A stretch of DNA of 64,000 nucleotides from Streptomyces atroolivaceus (GCF_000717025.1 NZ_JNXG01000002.1:744001-808000), one strand, 5' to 3'; positions 54,997 to 64,000 are shown, counted from the stretch's first letter. Made by a program: numbers and translations. The notes: a model not told the origin generated them from the sequence alone.

Positions 54997-55422
54997 GTGA
55001 CCGATACCGAAGGCGATCGTGCCGAGTGGAGCTTTCCGGCGGTTCCGGGCTCCGTACGCAGCGCCAGGCACGCGGTCCGTGACGCGTTGCACCACTGGGG
55101 GTTCGACGCGGCCGTGGGCGACGTCGCCGTGCTGCTCGTCAGTGAACTGGTGACGAACTCCCTGCGCTACGCCTCCGGCCCCATCGGTGTCAGGCTCGTG
55201 TGGCCGCATCCCGACGGTGACGATCCCGGGGAGTCCGACGGGCGGGGTCTGCTGGTGGAGGTCTCCGATCCGGTTCCGGATCCGCCCACCGAACGTAACG
55301 CCGGACCCGAGGACGAGGGCGGTCGTGGACTGCAGCTCGTGGCTTGTTCCGCACGCCGGTGGGGGACCCGGCGCGGAAATGGTGGCAAAACCGTGTGGTT
55401 CGAGCTCGCTCTGCCTGGTTAG
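54997..55422 (+). CDS. Anti-sigma-type serine kinase (RsbW-like HATPase)
   Basis: This single HATPase domain of 141 residues has N-box VAVLLVSELVTNSLRYASGP, G1 LLVEVSDPVP and G2 EDEGGRGLQLVACSARRWGTR, ending GGKTVWFELALPG. Such proteins bind sigma factors or phosphorylate STAS antagonists. GTG at 54997 (VTDTEGDRAEW) has GGGAAG at proper distance; the GTG at 54988 overlaps it. The next gene encodes a SpoIIE-type phosphatase with a very similar C-terminal kinase domain, suggesting one partner-switching circuit. Confidence 0.9.
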   Translation: MTDTEGDRAEWSFPAVPGSVRSARHAVRDALHHWGFDAAVGDVAVLLVSELVTNSLRYASGPIGVRLVWPHPDGDDPGESDGRGLLVEVSDPVPDPPTERNAGPEDEGGRGLQLVACSARRWGTRRGNGGKTVWFELALPG

Positions 55423-55582
55423 GAGTGGGGAGGGACGCACAGCGATCACCGGAGGTCGGGCAGAACCTGGCTGAAAGGGACTGAGACCGTGCTGTGATCG
55501 TGAACGCCGTGCCGGTGAGGCCCGTAGTGCTGAATACTGCGGGCAGGACCGGTCCGGTGTGTGAGCTGGAGGGGACGGTCGC

Positions 55583-58198
55583 GTGAGCGAGATACCTGGG
55601 ACGGCGGGCGACGTCATGTGGCAGAACAGCCCGCCCGGCTCGATCTATGACTACATCAGGGTCGCCTCTTTCTCGATCGGGCCCGACGGCCTGATCGAGC
55701 AGTGGAGCCGGAGGGCCGCCGGCCTCTTCGGCATGGCCTCCGAAGAGGTGGTGGGCAGGGACCCGGTCGAGGCGTTCATGCCCGCCGAGCTGCGCCCCGA
55801 CGCCCACAGGCGGGTCGGCGAGATCCTGGACGGCAAGGAGTGGACGGGCCTCGTCCCGTTCCGGATCCCGGGCGAGAACGCGGTGCGTGGGCTGGCCGAG
55901 ATCTACGTCATGCCGAGCGAGACGGAAACCGGGGAGCGTGCCGCGCTCTGCATCGTCGTGGACGTCAGAGCGCTGCGGCGCATCGAGACCGACCTTGCAG
56001 CCTCGCAGGCGATTTTCGGCCAATCTCCCTTCGGTTTCGTCCTTTTCGGTACCGACTTCACCGTCGTACGGGCCAACAGGCGTTTCGCCACCGTCTTCGG
56101 GGGCGAGGCAGACGATCACCGTGGCCGCACGGTGGACGACTACCTGGCCCGCCCCGAGGCCGAACGCCTCTCCATGACGCTCAAGCGCGTCCTGGAGACC
56201 GGTGACGCCGTGACCGACCTCCAGCTGGTCGGCACCCCGCCCGGGGCCGTGGGCCGGCGCCACTGGTCCATGAACCTCTACCGGGTGCACAGCGGCTCCG
56301 GGCGCCCCGTGGGCATCGCCGGTCTCGCCACCGATGTCACGCAACGGCACATCGCGGCCCGCGAGGCGGCCAGCGCCCGCCGCAATCTGGCCCTGCTCAA
56401 CGAGGCCAGCGCGCGCATCGGCAACTCCCTCGACCTGGAGACCACGGCCCGGGAGCTGCTCGACGTCGCCGTGCCGGGTTTCTGCGACCTCGCCTCGGTC
56501 GACCTGTTCCAGGGACTGCTCACCGGTGAGGAGGCCTCGCCCGCCAGCTGGGGCAGGCACCACCAGGAGTCCGGTACGGGCACGGCCGACCTGCGCCGGG
56601 TGGCCCACGCCAGCGCCGTGTCCGACGCGCTCCCGGGAGTCCTCGGCGGCACCGGTGGCGGAAGCGGCGCGGAGACCCACGGGGACACGGGCCCGCCCGC
56701 TCTCGGCTCGGTCCACCGCTACCCGTTCCACTCGCCCTGTGCCGTCGCCCTGCGGACGGGCCGTGTCGAGGACGTGCCCGGCGACGGACTCGGTTTCGTC
56801 CACTCCACGCTCGCCGTGCCGATGGTCGCGCACGACATCGTCGTCGGCCTCGTCCAGTTCTCCCGCACCAAGGGCAGCGAGCCCTTCGGCGAGCGCGACC
56901 GGGCGCTGGCCACCGAACTGGCGGCCCGCGCCGCCGTCTGCATCGACAACGCCCGCCTCTACCGCCGGGAGCACGAGCGCGCGCTCATCCTCCAGCGCAG
57001 CCTGCTCCCGCCGGGCGACCCCGAGGCGGCGGGTCTGGACATCGCCTGCCGCTACCTGCCGGGCAACACGGCCACCGAGGTCGGCGGCGACTGGTTCGAC
57101 GTGATCGAGCTGCCGGGCCACCGCACGGCCCTGGTCGTCGGCGACGTCATGGGCCGCGGGCTGCGGGCGGCCGTCGCCATGGGTGAACTGCGCACCGCCG
57201 TACGCACACTGGCACTGCTGGACCTGGAACCCGCCGAGGTCCTCTCCGCCCTGGACGAGGTCGCCCGGGGCCTCGGGACCCCGGGGGGCGGCGAACGGAG
57301 CGAGGGCTTCGGGGCGGGCGGCGGCGCCCAGTGGCCCTCACGGGCCGCCCACAAGTCCCGCGAGGCCGATCTCTCCGAGGTGTACCTGGCGACCTGCGTG
57401 TACGCGGTGTACGACCCGGTCACCCGGCGGTGCACCTTCGCCAACGCCGGGCACCTCCCCCCTGTCGTGGCCGAGCCGGGCGAACCCGCCCTGCTGCTCG
57501 ACGTACCGCCGGGCATGCCGCTCGGCGTCGGGGGAGAACCCTTCGAGGAGGTCGAGGTGGAGCTCAGGGAGGGGTCCCTCCTCGCCCTCTACACCGACGG
57601 GCTCGTCGAGTCCCGCGACCATCCGCTCGACGAGGGGCTCGACTCCTTCCGGGAGGCCCTCACCGATCCGTCACAGCCCCTCGAAGACGTCTGCGACCAC
57701 GTGCTGACGACGCTCGACACCCGGCACGGCGAGGACGACATCGCCCTGCTGATGGCCCGTATCCAGGGTCTCGCGCCGGACGCGGTGGGCGACTGGCGGC
57801 TTCCGCGTGAGCTGCGTTCGGTCGCCCTTGCCCGGGAACTGGCGCGCGAACAGCTCACCGCCTGGGGCCTGGACGACCTGGTGGACACCACCGAACTGCT
57901 CGTCAGCGAGCTCGTCACCAACGCCCTGCGCTACGGCGAGGGCGAGATACGGCTGAGGCTCCTCCGCGACCGCACGCTCGTGTGCGAGGTGTGGGACGCC
58001 GGCCTCGTCCAGCCGCGGCGCCGGCGCGCACGCGACACCGACGAGGGCGGCCGCGGGCTCCAACTGGTCGGGCTGCTCAGTGCGGCCTGGGGTTCGCGGC
58101 GTACCCCGCGCGGCAAGACGGTCTGGTTCGAACTGGCGCTGCCGCACGGGGAGCCGGCCGCCGAACTCTCCGTGGAGCAGCTGCTGAGCATGTACTGA
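55583..58198 (+). CDS. PAS-PAS-GAF-SpoIIE phosphatase-HATPase sensor
   Basis: This 871-residue cytosolic protein has two PAS domains (about 25-130 and 145-260), a GAF domain (about 275-465), a PP2C/SpoIIE phosphatase (about 480-720) and a C-terminal anti-sigma-type kinase domain (about 735-860). The phosphatase has TEVGGDWFDVIELPGHRTALVVGDVMGRG, YTDGLVESRD and HGEDDIALLMA. The kinase domain has LLVSELVTNALRYGEGEIRLRLL and DTDEGGRGLQLVGLLSAAWG. It senses an unknown signal and sets STAS-protein phosphorylation. GGAGGGG precedes the GTG at 55583. It is 160 bases downstream of the lone RsbW-like kinase gene. Confidence 0.93.
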   Translation: MSEIPGTAGDVMWQNSPPGSIYDYIRVASFSIGPDGLIEQWSRRAAGLFGMASEEVVGRDPVEAFMPAELRPDAHRRVGEILDGKEWTGLVPFRIPGENAVRGLAEIYVMPSETETGERAALCIVVDVRALRRIETDLAASQAIFGQSPFGFVLFGTDFTVVRANRRFATVFGGEADDHRGRTVDDYLARPEAERLSMTLKRVLETGDAVTDLQLVGTPPGAVGRRHWSMNLYRVHSGSGRPVGIAGLATDVTQRHIAAREAASARRNLALLNEASARIGNSLDLETTARELLDVAVPGFCDLASVDLFQGLLTGEEASPASWGRHHQESGTGTADLRRVAHASAVSDALPGVLGGTGGGSGAETHGDTGPPALGSVHRYPFHSPCAVALRTGRVEDVPGDGLGFVHSTLAVPMVAHDIVVGLVQFSRTKGSEPFGERDRALATELAARAAVCIDNARLYRREHERALILQRSLLPPGDPEAAGLDIACRYLPGNTATEVGGDWFDVIELPGHRTALVVGDVMGRGLRAAVAMGELRTAVRTLALLDLEPAEVLSALDEVARGLGTPGGGERSEGFGAGGGAQWPSRAAHKSREADLSEVYLATCVYAVYDPVTRRCTFANAGHLPPVVAEPGEPALLLDVPPGMPLGVGGEPFEEVEVELREGSLLALYTDGLVESRDHPLDEGLDSFREALTDPSQPLEDVCDHVLTTLDTRHGEDDIALLMARIQGLAPDAVGDWRLPRELRSVALARELAREQLTAWGLDDLVDTTELLVSELVTNALRYGEGEIRLRLLRDRTLVCEVWDAGLVQPRRRRARDTDEGGRGLQLVGLLSAAWGSRRTPRGKTVWFELALPHGEPAAELSVEQLLSMY

Positions 58199-58227
58199 GG
58201 GGGCGTACGTCCCGAGGCGGCGTCCCG

Positions 58228-58941
58228 TCACGCGGCTGACTTCAGAGCGGCGAGCCGGGCCTCGATCTCCGCGCTGTCCCCGAGGCTGTCCAGCTGCTCG
58301 AACTGGGCGTCCAGGGACGACGCGGCGAGTTCCTGCTTGCCCACCGCCCTCGCCTCCTCGCGCCGCACCTTGTCCTCGAAGCGGCCGAGCTCGCTCGTCG
58401 GGTCCATGACGTCGATGCTCCTGACGGCGTCCATCATCCGGTTCTGCGCCTGCGCGGACGCGGCGCGAGCGACCAGTTCGTCGCGCTTGGACTTCAGCTG
58501 GGTCAGCTTGGCCTTCATCTGGTCCAGGCCCGACTTCAGCTTGTCCACCACCACCGTCTGCGAGGCGATCGTCGGCTCCGCCGTCTTCGCCTCCTGCTCC
58601 GACTGGAGCTGCCGCCCCAGCGCCACCTTGGCGAGGTTGTCGAACTTGTCGGCGTCCACGCCCGACCCCCCGGCCCGCAGCTCGTCGGCCTTCCTGCTGG
58701 CGGCGAGCGCCTTCCGGCCCCACTCCCTGGCCGCGTCGACGTCCTCCCGGTGGTCCTCCTCCATCAGCCTGAGGTTGCCGATGGTGGCGGCCACCGCCTG
58801 CTCGGCCTCCACGATGTTGTCCGTGTAGTCGCGGATCAGCTGGTCCAGCATCTTCCGCGGGTCCTCGGCCTGGTCGATCAGGGCGTTGATGTTGGCCCGC
58901 GCCAGCTGAGTGACGCGGCCGAGGACGGTCTGCTTGGTCAT
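58228..58941 (-). CDS. pspA: PspA/IM30-family membrane-stress protein
   Basis: The 237-residue, almost wholly coiled-coil protein has the PspA N-terminal amphipathic start (QTVLGRVTQLARANINALIDQAEDPRKMLDQLIRDY) and long helices through FDNLAKVALGRQLQSEQEAKTAEP. PspA proteins oligomerise on and stabilise damaged cytoplasmic membranes. AGGAGAGG precedes the ATG at 58941. It lies 66 bases after the TPM-domain gene on the same strand, a common pairing. Confidence 0.93.
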   Translation of the reverse strand: MTKQTVLGRVTQLARANINALIDQAEDPRKMLDQLIRDYTDNIVEAEQAVAATIGNLRLMEEDHREDVDAAREWGRKALAASRKADELRAGGSGVDADKFDNLAKVALGRQLQSEQEAKTAEPTIASQTVVVDKLKSGLDQMKAKLTQLKSKRDELVARAASAQAQNRMMDAVRSIDVMDPTSELGRFEDKVRREEARAVGKQELAASSLDAQFEQLDSLGDSAEIEARLAALKSAA

Positions 58942-59007
58942 GGCACCTCTCCTTGTGCGAGATCTCGTCGTACGCAACCCGGTGTCCGGGCTCGGCCCGT
59001 GCGGGCT

Positions 59008-61128
59008 TCAGAAGCGGCCGCCTCCGCCCCGCCGGCCACGGGTCCCTCCGCCGCCGAAGCTGCCCGGTCCGCCACCGAAGCCGCCGGAAGGGCCGAACCC
59101 GCCGCCGAACCCTCCTCCCATGCCGCCGCGCCCGCCGCCCAGCAGCCCGCCGAGGATGATGCCTCCGAGAACGGCGCCGCCCGTTCCGCCTCCGCCGCGC
59201 GGACCGCCGAAGCCGTTGCGGTCGCGATAGCCGCGTACGTCCTGCTCGGCCAGGCTCCGTGCCTGCGCGGCCAGTGCGTCCGCCTGCCGTGCCTCGGCCA
59301 GGGCCCCCTGGGGGTCGTTCCCGGCCGACAGCTCCCCTGCCCTCTCCCACCGGCGCTGGGCCTCCGCCAGCCGGGTCCGCGCCTGACTGCCGACCGCTCC
59401 CCGGTTGGTGGCGACGAAGTCCGCGGCGGCGCCGATCGCCGCCCGTGCGGTGAGCATCGCCTGATCGAGCAGCGAACGCGCCCGTCGGCCGCCGTGCTCC
59501 TGCTCCCGGGCTCCCGCCAGCGCCTCGTCCAGCGCCGCGTCGGCCTCCTCCACCCTGCGCAGCGCGTCGACGGGGTCGTACGGCCCGGAGGCGAGCTCCC
59601 CCCTCACATCGCCGACCACCGCCTCGGCACGGGCGACCCTGCCCCGCAGGTCCGCGGTCGGCACTCCCTCCGGGGTGCCGTCGAGCAGCCCTCTGGCGTC
59701 GGCCAGGTCCGTCTCCGTCTCCGTGAGCGCGCCCGGCAGCTTCTCCGCGGCCTCGGACAGCTCCCCGGCCCGCCGGCCGACCGCGTCCACGAGGGTGGAC
59801 ACCTGCCTGATCGCCCCCTCCGCGGCACGGACGTACACCGCGGCCCGGGAGTTGTCGCCGCTGTCCACGGCCTGCCGCGCCTGGTCGAGGGTGGACGTGG
59901 TGAAGTCCAGCCGGTCCTGCGCCTGTTCGATGTCCTCGGCGGCGGGTGCGGAGGCCGACTCGGCGTACCGGTCCCGCATCGCGCCGAGAGCCGTCTCCGA
60001 GGCGGAGACGCGTGCGACCAGGTCGCGGAGCGTGGTCTCGGCGGTGGCCACGGCCTCCGGGGCGGTCTGTTCGAGGGCGCGCAGCCGGTCGAAGTCCTCC
60101 GACATGGCGTCCAGCCGTCCGTTGGCGTCCGCGCAGCGGCTGATGATCTCGTCGAGCATGCGGCGACGCGTCGCGTCGTCCTCGGGAACGGCGTCGTCCA
60201 CCTGCTGCCGCAGCCGGAAGGCGGCGGTCAGCCCGGCCTTGGAGTGCTGGACCGCCTCGGCGAACGGAGCTGCGGCCTCCTCGCCGAACTGGGCCGTGGC
60301 GAAGCCGAGTTCCTCCTCGCTGGTGCGCACGGCGTCGTCCGTGTCGACCAGGTCGGCCTTCGCCCGCGCGTCGAGTTCCGGCAGCGGAACCGGCGGCTCC
60401 GCCGCAGCTCCGGCCGCACCGCCCCAGCCGCCCGCCGCAGGTGTCGTCCTGGTTCTCGTACGGCGCCTGCGGCGGGTGAAGGCGAAGGCCGCGACGGCGA
60501 GGGCGACGACGAGCACCGCCACGGGCACGATCAGGCCGGCGGAGGCGCCGCTGTCGGAGCCGCCCCCGGGATCCGCGGCGCCCGGGGTGACGGCGGGGGC
60601 CGGGACCGGGTCGCCGGCGAGCACCGCGGCGTAGCCGTCGGCGGCGCCGACGGCAGCTCCCGCCCAGTCGTTCTGCCGGAGGGCCGGCTCGATCGCCGTG
60701 TTCGCCACGTCCTGGAGCTGGGCGTCGGTGAGGCGTGACCCCTGGTCGGCGGAGTAGGCGTACTGCCGGTCGTGCGTGGCCACCGCCAGCAGCACGTCCT
60801 CCTGGCCCAGGCCGTTGCGGTTCGCGGTCTCGTCGGTCCAGGTCCGGGCGTCGCGGCCGGAGAAGTCACGGACGTACGCCACGAACAGCTGCACCTGCCG
60901 TTCCTCGAACAAGCGGTCGAGGGCGGCTTCGACCTGGGGCTCCCGGTCTCCGAGCGCCCCCACCCGGTCGGTGACCTGTCCGTCGCGGGACAGGGTCAGG
61001 GGGTCCTCGGCCCGGACGCCCGGGCCGCCCGCCAGGGCGATCCAGAGCGCCGCTGTCAGGGCGGCGAGGAGGGCTCTGCCGGGTATCGAAGACCGGAGCG
61101 TCCCGGTACGACTCGCTGGCGGTGTCAC
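59008..61128 (-). CDS. TPM-domain membrane protein with Gly/Phe-rich tail
   Basis: The 706-residue exported membrane protein has a signal/anchor (RALLAALTAALWIALAGGPGVRA). A TPM (TLP18.3/Psb32-like) domain spans about 45-165 (ALDRLFEERQVQLFVAYVRDF, ENGLGQEDVLLAVATHDRQYAYSADQG-like segment). One membrane helix is near 200-220 (LIVPVAVLVVALAVAAFAF), followed by a basic stretch. A long coiled cytosolic region and a Gly/Phe/Arg-rich C-terminus follow. The GTG at 61128 has no obvious ribosome-binding site. It is probably cotranscribed with pspA, so an envelope-stress role is inferred. Confidence 0.85.
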   Translation of the reverse strand: MTPPASRTGTLRSSIPGRALLAALTAALWIALAGGPGVRAEDPLTLSRDGQVTDRVGALGDREPQVEAALDRLFEERQVQLFVAYVRDFSGRDARTWTDETANRNGLGQEDVLLAVATHDRQYAYSADQGSRLTDAQLQDVANTAIEPALRQNDWAGAAVGAADGYAAVLAGDPVPAPAVTPGAADPGGGSDSGASAGLIVPVAVLVVALAVAAFAFTRRRRRTRTRTTPAAGGWGGAAGAAAEPPVPLPELDARAKADLVDTDDAVRTSEEELGFATAQFGEEAAAPFAEAVQHSKAGLTAAFRLRQQVDDAVPEDDATRRRMLDEIISRCADANGRLDAMSEDFDRLRALEQTAPEAVATAETTLRDLVARVSASETALGAMRDRYAESASAPAAEDIEQAQDRLDFTTSTLDQARQAVDSGDNSRAAVYVRAAEGAIRQVSTLVDAVGRRAGELSEAAEKLPGALTETETDLADARGLLDGTPEGVPTADLRGRVARAEAVVGDVRGELASGPYDPVDALRRVEEADAALDEALAGAREQEHGGRRARSLLDQAMLTARAAIGAAADFVATNRGAVGSQARTRLAEAQRRWERAGELSAGNDPQGALAEARQADALAAQARSLAEQDVRGYRDRNGFGGPRGGGGTGGAVLGGIILGGLLGGGRGGMGGGFGGGFGPSGGFGGGPGSFGGGGTRGRRGGGGRF

Positions 61129-61350
61129 ATTTGGGAGGCTATGTCCGCCCAGTATCGCCCGCGACCCGGCACGTTCCGCCCGGTCGGCGGCACGCCCGCA
61201 CCGGGCCGCGTCCGGGGCTTCCCGGAGCCGGGGGCCCGGGAAGCCCCGGACGGTCGGATGCTGGAGCGTTCCGCGGCGAGCGGCGGGCGCACCCGCGACC
61301 GGAAGCCGCCCGTCCGGAACGCCGCCGCAACACCGGGACCCGGGGCTTCC

Positions 61351-61369
61351 GGAGGACGGTTACCGTCCT
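61351..61369 (+). promoter_or_regulatory. Hairpin that sequesters the ribosome-binding site of the esterase gene
   Basis: AGGACGG (61353-61359) pairs perfectly with CCGTCCT (61363-61369) around TTA. The left arm contains most of the GGAGG (61351-61355), and the start codon follows five bases after the stem. Confidence 0.55.
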
Positions 61370-61373
61370 GTTC

Positions 61374-62381
61374 ATGGCCCCGTTCGCACACGACTTCCCC
61401 TTCGACCCCGCCTACGGCAGGACGCTCGACGACCTGCTTCGCATACCGGCGCCTGGCCCGCCCGAAGGCTTCGAGGTCTTCTGGAAGGCGCGTCACGACC
61501 AGGCCCGCGCGGTGGCGACCGCCCCCGAGGTGGGCCCGGTGGAAGGGGAGCGCGACGGGGTCCGGCTGCACGGCGTGACCTTCACCTCCGTGCGCGGCGT
61601 ACGCCTGGGCGGCTGGCTCGCGCTGCCCGTCGAGGGTGCGGCGGAGCACGGTTTCGTCATCGGGCACGGGTACGGCGGCCGCCTGGGGCCCGGTCCCGAC
61701 GTGCCGTTGCCGCTGCCCCGGTCCGCCGCGATCCTGCCCTGCGTGCGGGGCATGGGCTCCCGTGGTCTGCTGCCCGGCGTCCCGGGTGACGCCGCGGAGC
61801 ACGTCCTGCACGGAATCCGGTCGCGCGACACCTACGTCATCGGCGACTGCGTGGCCGACCTGTGGTGTGCGGCCTCGGCGCTCCAGGAGCTGGCGCCCCA
61901 GCTCGCTGGTCCGGGTCGCCTCGGCTACCTGGGGGAGAGCTTCGGCGGCGGGCTCGGGGCCCTCGCGCTCCCCTGGGACGAACGGTTCGGAGCCGCGCAG
62001 CTCACCGTCCCGACCTTCGGCAACCACCCGCTCCGGCTCACCCTGCCCTGCGCCGGCAGCGGGGAGTCCGTACGCGCCCACCACCGCGAGCACCCCGAGG
62101 TGACGGAGGTGCTGCGGTACTTCGACGCGGCGACGGCCGCCGCACGGCTGGAGCTGCCGACGCTCGTCGCAGCGGCCCTGTTCGACCCGGCGGTGCCGCC
62201 GCCGGGGCAGTTCGCCGTGCACAACGCGCTGCCCGGCCCCCGGGAACTGATGGTGCTGCGGGCGGGCCACTTCGCGTACGAGGGTCTGGCCGAGGAGAGC
62301 GCCGGGCTCGCCCGGCGGCGCGCGCGCTTCTTCGGCGCGTGGCTCCGAGGCCCGCGCCGAGGGACCCCGGCGCGGCACTGA
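61374..62381 (+). CDS. Acetyl xylan esterase/cephalosporin-C deacetylase-like hydrolase
   Basis: This 335-residue alpha/beta hydrolase belongs to the AXE1 family. It has the family layout DLLRIPAPGPPEGFEVFWKARHDQA, HGYGGRLGP, RGMGSRG, nucleophile Ser189 in YLGESFGGG and C-terminal His in RAGHFAYEG. The Asp is expected in AALFDPAVPP. No signal peptide, so it acts in the cytosol, probably on acetylated sugars. GGAGG is partly buried in a hairpin before the ATG at 61374. Confidence 0.88.
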   Translation: MAPFAHDFPFDPAYGRTLDDLLRIPAPGPPEGFEVFWKARHDQARAVATAPEVGPVEGERDGVRLHGVTFTSVRGVRLGGWLALPVEGAAEHGFVIGHGYGGRLGPGPDVPLPLPRSAAILPCVRGMGSRGLLPGVPGDAAEHVLHGIRSRDTYVIGDCVADLWCAASALQELAPQLAGPGRLGYLGESFGGGLGALALPWDERFGAAQLTVPTFGNHPLRLTLPCAGSGESVRAHHREHPEVTEVLRYFDAATAAARLELPTLVAAALFDPAVPPPGQFAVHNALPGPRELMVLRAGHFAYEGLAEESAGLARRRARFFGAWLRGPRRGTPARH

Positions 62382-62627
62382 GGGAGTGCAGCATCGCCGC
62401 GTCGTCGGCCCCGCTGCGGCCTCCGCGTCCACTGCCGGGCCGGTGACGAGACCGGGGCCGCACGGGTGACTTCCGCGGCCCCGGCGGCCGTGTCTGCCCC
62501 CGCCCGCGCGTGCAGGTGCGTTCAGTGGGTCAGCGAATCAGTCTGATCAACTGCAAATGCCACCAGAACGCATCATCCGGTCCATTCCGGTACGGGGTGG
62601 GCCGGGCCGGCCCCGGAGGTATCAGCC

Positions 62628-64000
62628 ATGGCCCACGTCGGCGTCCCACGCGGGACGGCCCGAAAGCGCCGCTCGGTCGCGCTCCTGGCGACAGGTGTGC
62701 TCACCATCCCGGTACTGGCGGGCTGCACCTCGCACAGCGAGGGCCCCACCCCGGTGGCCGCACCGCAGGACATCACCCCGGTGTCCCGGGAGCGGGTGAG
62801 CGAGGGCTCCACCCTCACCTGGGCGATCGACGCGGTCCCCGCCACCCTCAACACCTTCCAGGCCGACGCCGACGGTGCGACCACGCGTATCACCGGCGCC
62901 CTGCTGCCCTCCCTCTTCCCCATGGACGCGCGGGGGGAGCCGAGGCTGAACCCCGACTACCTGGAGTCGGCGAAGGTCATCGAGCAGGAACCCAAGCAGG
63001 TCGTCCTCTACAAGCTCAACCAGCAGGCCGTGTGGAGCGACGGCCGGGAGATCGGCGCCCCCGACTTCGTCGCCCAGTGGCGCGCGCTGAGCGGCAAGGA
63101 CTCGGCGTTCTGGACCGCGCGCAACGCGGGGTACGAGCGGATCGAGAAGATCGAACGCGGTAAGGACGATCTGCAGGTCCGCGTCACGTTCTCCAAGCCG
63201 TACGCCGACTGGCGCTCGCTCTTCTCGCCGCTGTACCCGAAGGAGGTGACCGGTTCCCCCGGCACCTTCAACGACGGCGCCAGGACCACCCTCAAGAACA
63301 CCGCCGGGCCGTTCCGGCTGCGCAGCGTGAGCAAGGCCAAGGGGACGGTCGTGCTCGACCGGAACCCGCGCTGGTGGGGGAACGAGGCCAGACTCGAATC
63401 CCTGGTCTTCCGCGCCGTCGAGCCCGAGGACCGCACCGAGGCGCTTACCGAGGGCACGGTGGACGTCGCCGACATCGATCCGGCGACGGCGGACAGCATC
63501 GCCCTCGCGGCCCGCTATCGCGACGGGAACGGCGCGCCGCCCGCCCACGGCCCGGGCGCCGGCATCACCCCGGCCGCCGCCCTGCGGTCCTGGGCGCTGG
63601 CCCACGGTTCCGACGAGGAGGCCGCCGAGACGGCGAAGGCCGCCCGCGCGAAGAACCGGGAGGCCGTCGCGGCGTACGCCGCCGAGCAGAAGTCGCTGCG
63701 CGAGTACGCCGTACGCAAGTCGCTGGAGCCCGCCTACACACAGCTCGCGCTGAACGGGGAGTCGGGGCCACTCTCCGACGACAGGGTGCGCCGCGCGGTC
63801 GCCCGCACCCTGGACCGGCAGGAGCTGGCCGACACCGTACTGAAGCCGCTCGGGCTGCCCGCGAAGCCGCCCGGCAGCCACCTGGCCCTGGCCGGGCAGC
63901 CCGCGTACAAGGACGGCAGCGGCGCGCTCGGCGAACAGGACACCAAGGAGGCGCAGGCGCTGCTGGCCGACGCGGGGTGGACCCGGGGTGGAGCCGCCAA
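62628..64000 (+). CDS. Lipoprotein solute-binding protein of a peptide-type ABC transporter (5' part)
   Basis: The first 457 codons lie in the window; the 3' end is cut off. The N-terminus MAHVGVPRGTARKRRSVALL leads into a lipobox VLAGC at 28-32 or so. The mature part follows the family 5 (DppA/OppA-like) pattern: LTWAIDAVPATLNTFQADAD, VIEQEPKQVVLYKLNQQAVWSDGREIGAPDF, GPFRLRSVSKAKGTVVLDRNPRWWG and SDDRVRRAVARTLDRQELAD. An Ala/Arg/Lys-rich helical insertion (about 325-365) is unusual. GGAGG precedes the ATG at 62628. The transported peptide or other ligand is unknown. Confidence 0.9.
   Translation, partial: MAHVGVPRGTARKRRSVALLATGVLTIPVLAGCTSHSEGPTPVAAPQDITPVSRERVSEGSTLTWAIDAVPATLNTFQADADGATTRITGALLPSLFPMDARGEPRLNPDYLESAKVIEQEPKQVVLYKLNQQAVWSDGREIGAPDFVAQWRALSGKDSAFWTARNAGYERIEKIERGKDDLQVRVTFSKPYADWRSLFSPLYPKEVTGSPGTFNDGARTTLKNTAGPFRLRSVSKAKGTVVLDRNPRWWGNEARLESLVFRAVEPEDRTEALTEGTVDVADIDPATADSIALAARYRDGNGAPPAHGPGAGITPAAALRSWALAHGSDEEAAETAKAARAKNREAVAAYAAEQKSLREYAVRKSLEPAYTQLALNGESGPLSDDRVRRAVARTLDRQELADTVLKPLGLPAKPPGSHLALAGQPAYKDGSGALGEQDTKEAQALLADAGWTRGGAA

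Overview
The window is a stretch of high-GC actinobacterial chromosome, almost certainly Streptomyces or a close relative. The evidence is a third-position GC bias in nearly every frame, many GTG starts, a WhiB-family (Wbl) regulator, polyphosphate glucokinase, class II fructose-bisphosphatase, a divergent ahpCD/oxyR locus, a DasR-type dre site upstream of a chitinase, and two multidomain SpoIIE-type phosphatases. Gene order over 1-40 kb looks like conserved core chromosome. Accessory material sits in a few short patches.

Layout. 1-7.8 kb: a winged-helix protein (partial), a perfect palindrome, a C-rich hairpin RNA/terminator, aldo/keto reductase, a short-chain cis-prenyltransferase, a PIN-PhoH ATPase, a secreted lytic transglycosylase, an AI-2E exporter and a VOC protein. 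7.8-10 kb: peroxide defence (ahpD, ahpC, divergent oxyR with a candidate tetrameric OxyR operator). 10-13.7 kb: a coupled padR-ABC ATPase-FtsX permease operon. 13.7-17.4 kb: an RHH protein coupled to an SPFH membrane protein, divergent from a class A penicillin-binding protein. 17.4-18 kb: two decayed transposase fragments. 18-21.5 kb: a three-gene operon around a DUF1906 glycoside-hydrolase-like protein. 21.5-22.7 kb: a gene-poor, compositionally odd gap. 22.7-40.6 kb: housekeeping genes (SpoIIE phosphatase, fumC, a second iron-sulfur fumarase, wblI, glpX, xseAB, ispH, ppgK, ychF).

40.6-42.8 kb is a small island of decayed mobile and defence DNA. The last 15 bases of coding sequence of ychF recur in the same reading frame 1 kb downstream, and the interval holds an intact PIN/RHH toxin-antitoxin pair. 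Next to it lie a TIR-domain gene broken by an in-frame stop, an IS256 transposase fragment and a frameshifted DUF234-type ATPase. At 42.8-44.4 kb is the most unusual intact locus: an ECF sigma factor fused to a transmembrane and Pro/Ala-rich tail, downstream of a 67-residue, cysteine-free, double-glycine-leader peptide. Its leader RNA carries a strong hairpin and a possible ECF-type promoter.

44.8-64 kb: DoxX, an alpha/beta hydrolase, a secreted GH65-like enzyme with a discoidin-type tail, a cupin, a threonine-synthase-like enzyme, a GH18 chitinase under a dre site, a GntR/UTRA regulator, a SPOR-type small protein, a Nudix hydrolase, a partner-switching pair (anti-sigma-like kinase and PAS-PAS-GAF-SpoIIE-HATPase protein), a TPM-domain/PspA envelope-stress pair, an acetyl-xylan-esterase-like hydrolase and the start of a lipoprotein solute-binding protein. 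Starts were chosen by ribosome-binding sites and family alignment remembered from training; no database search was run.
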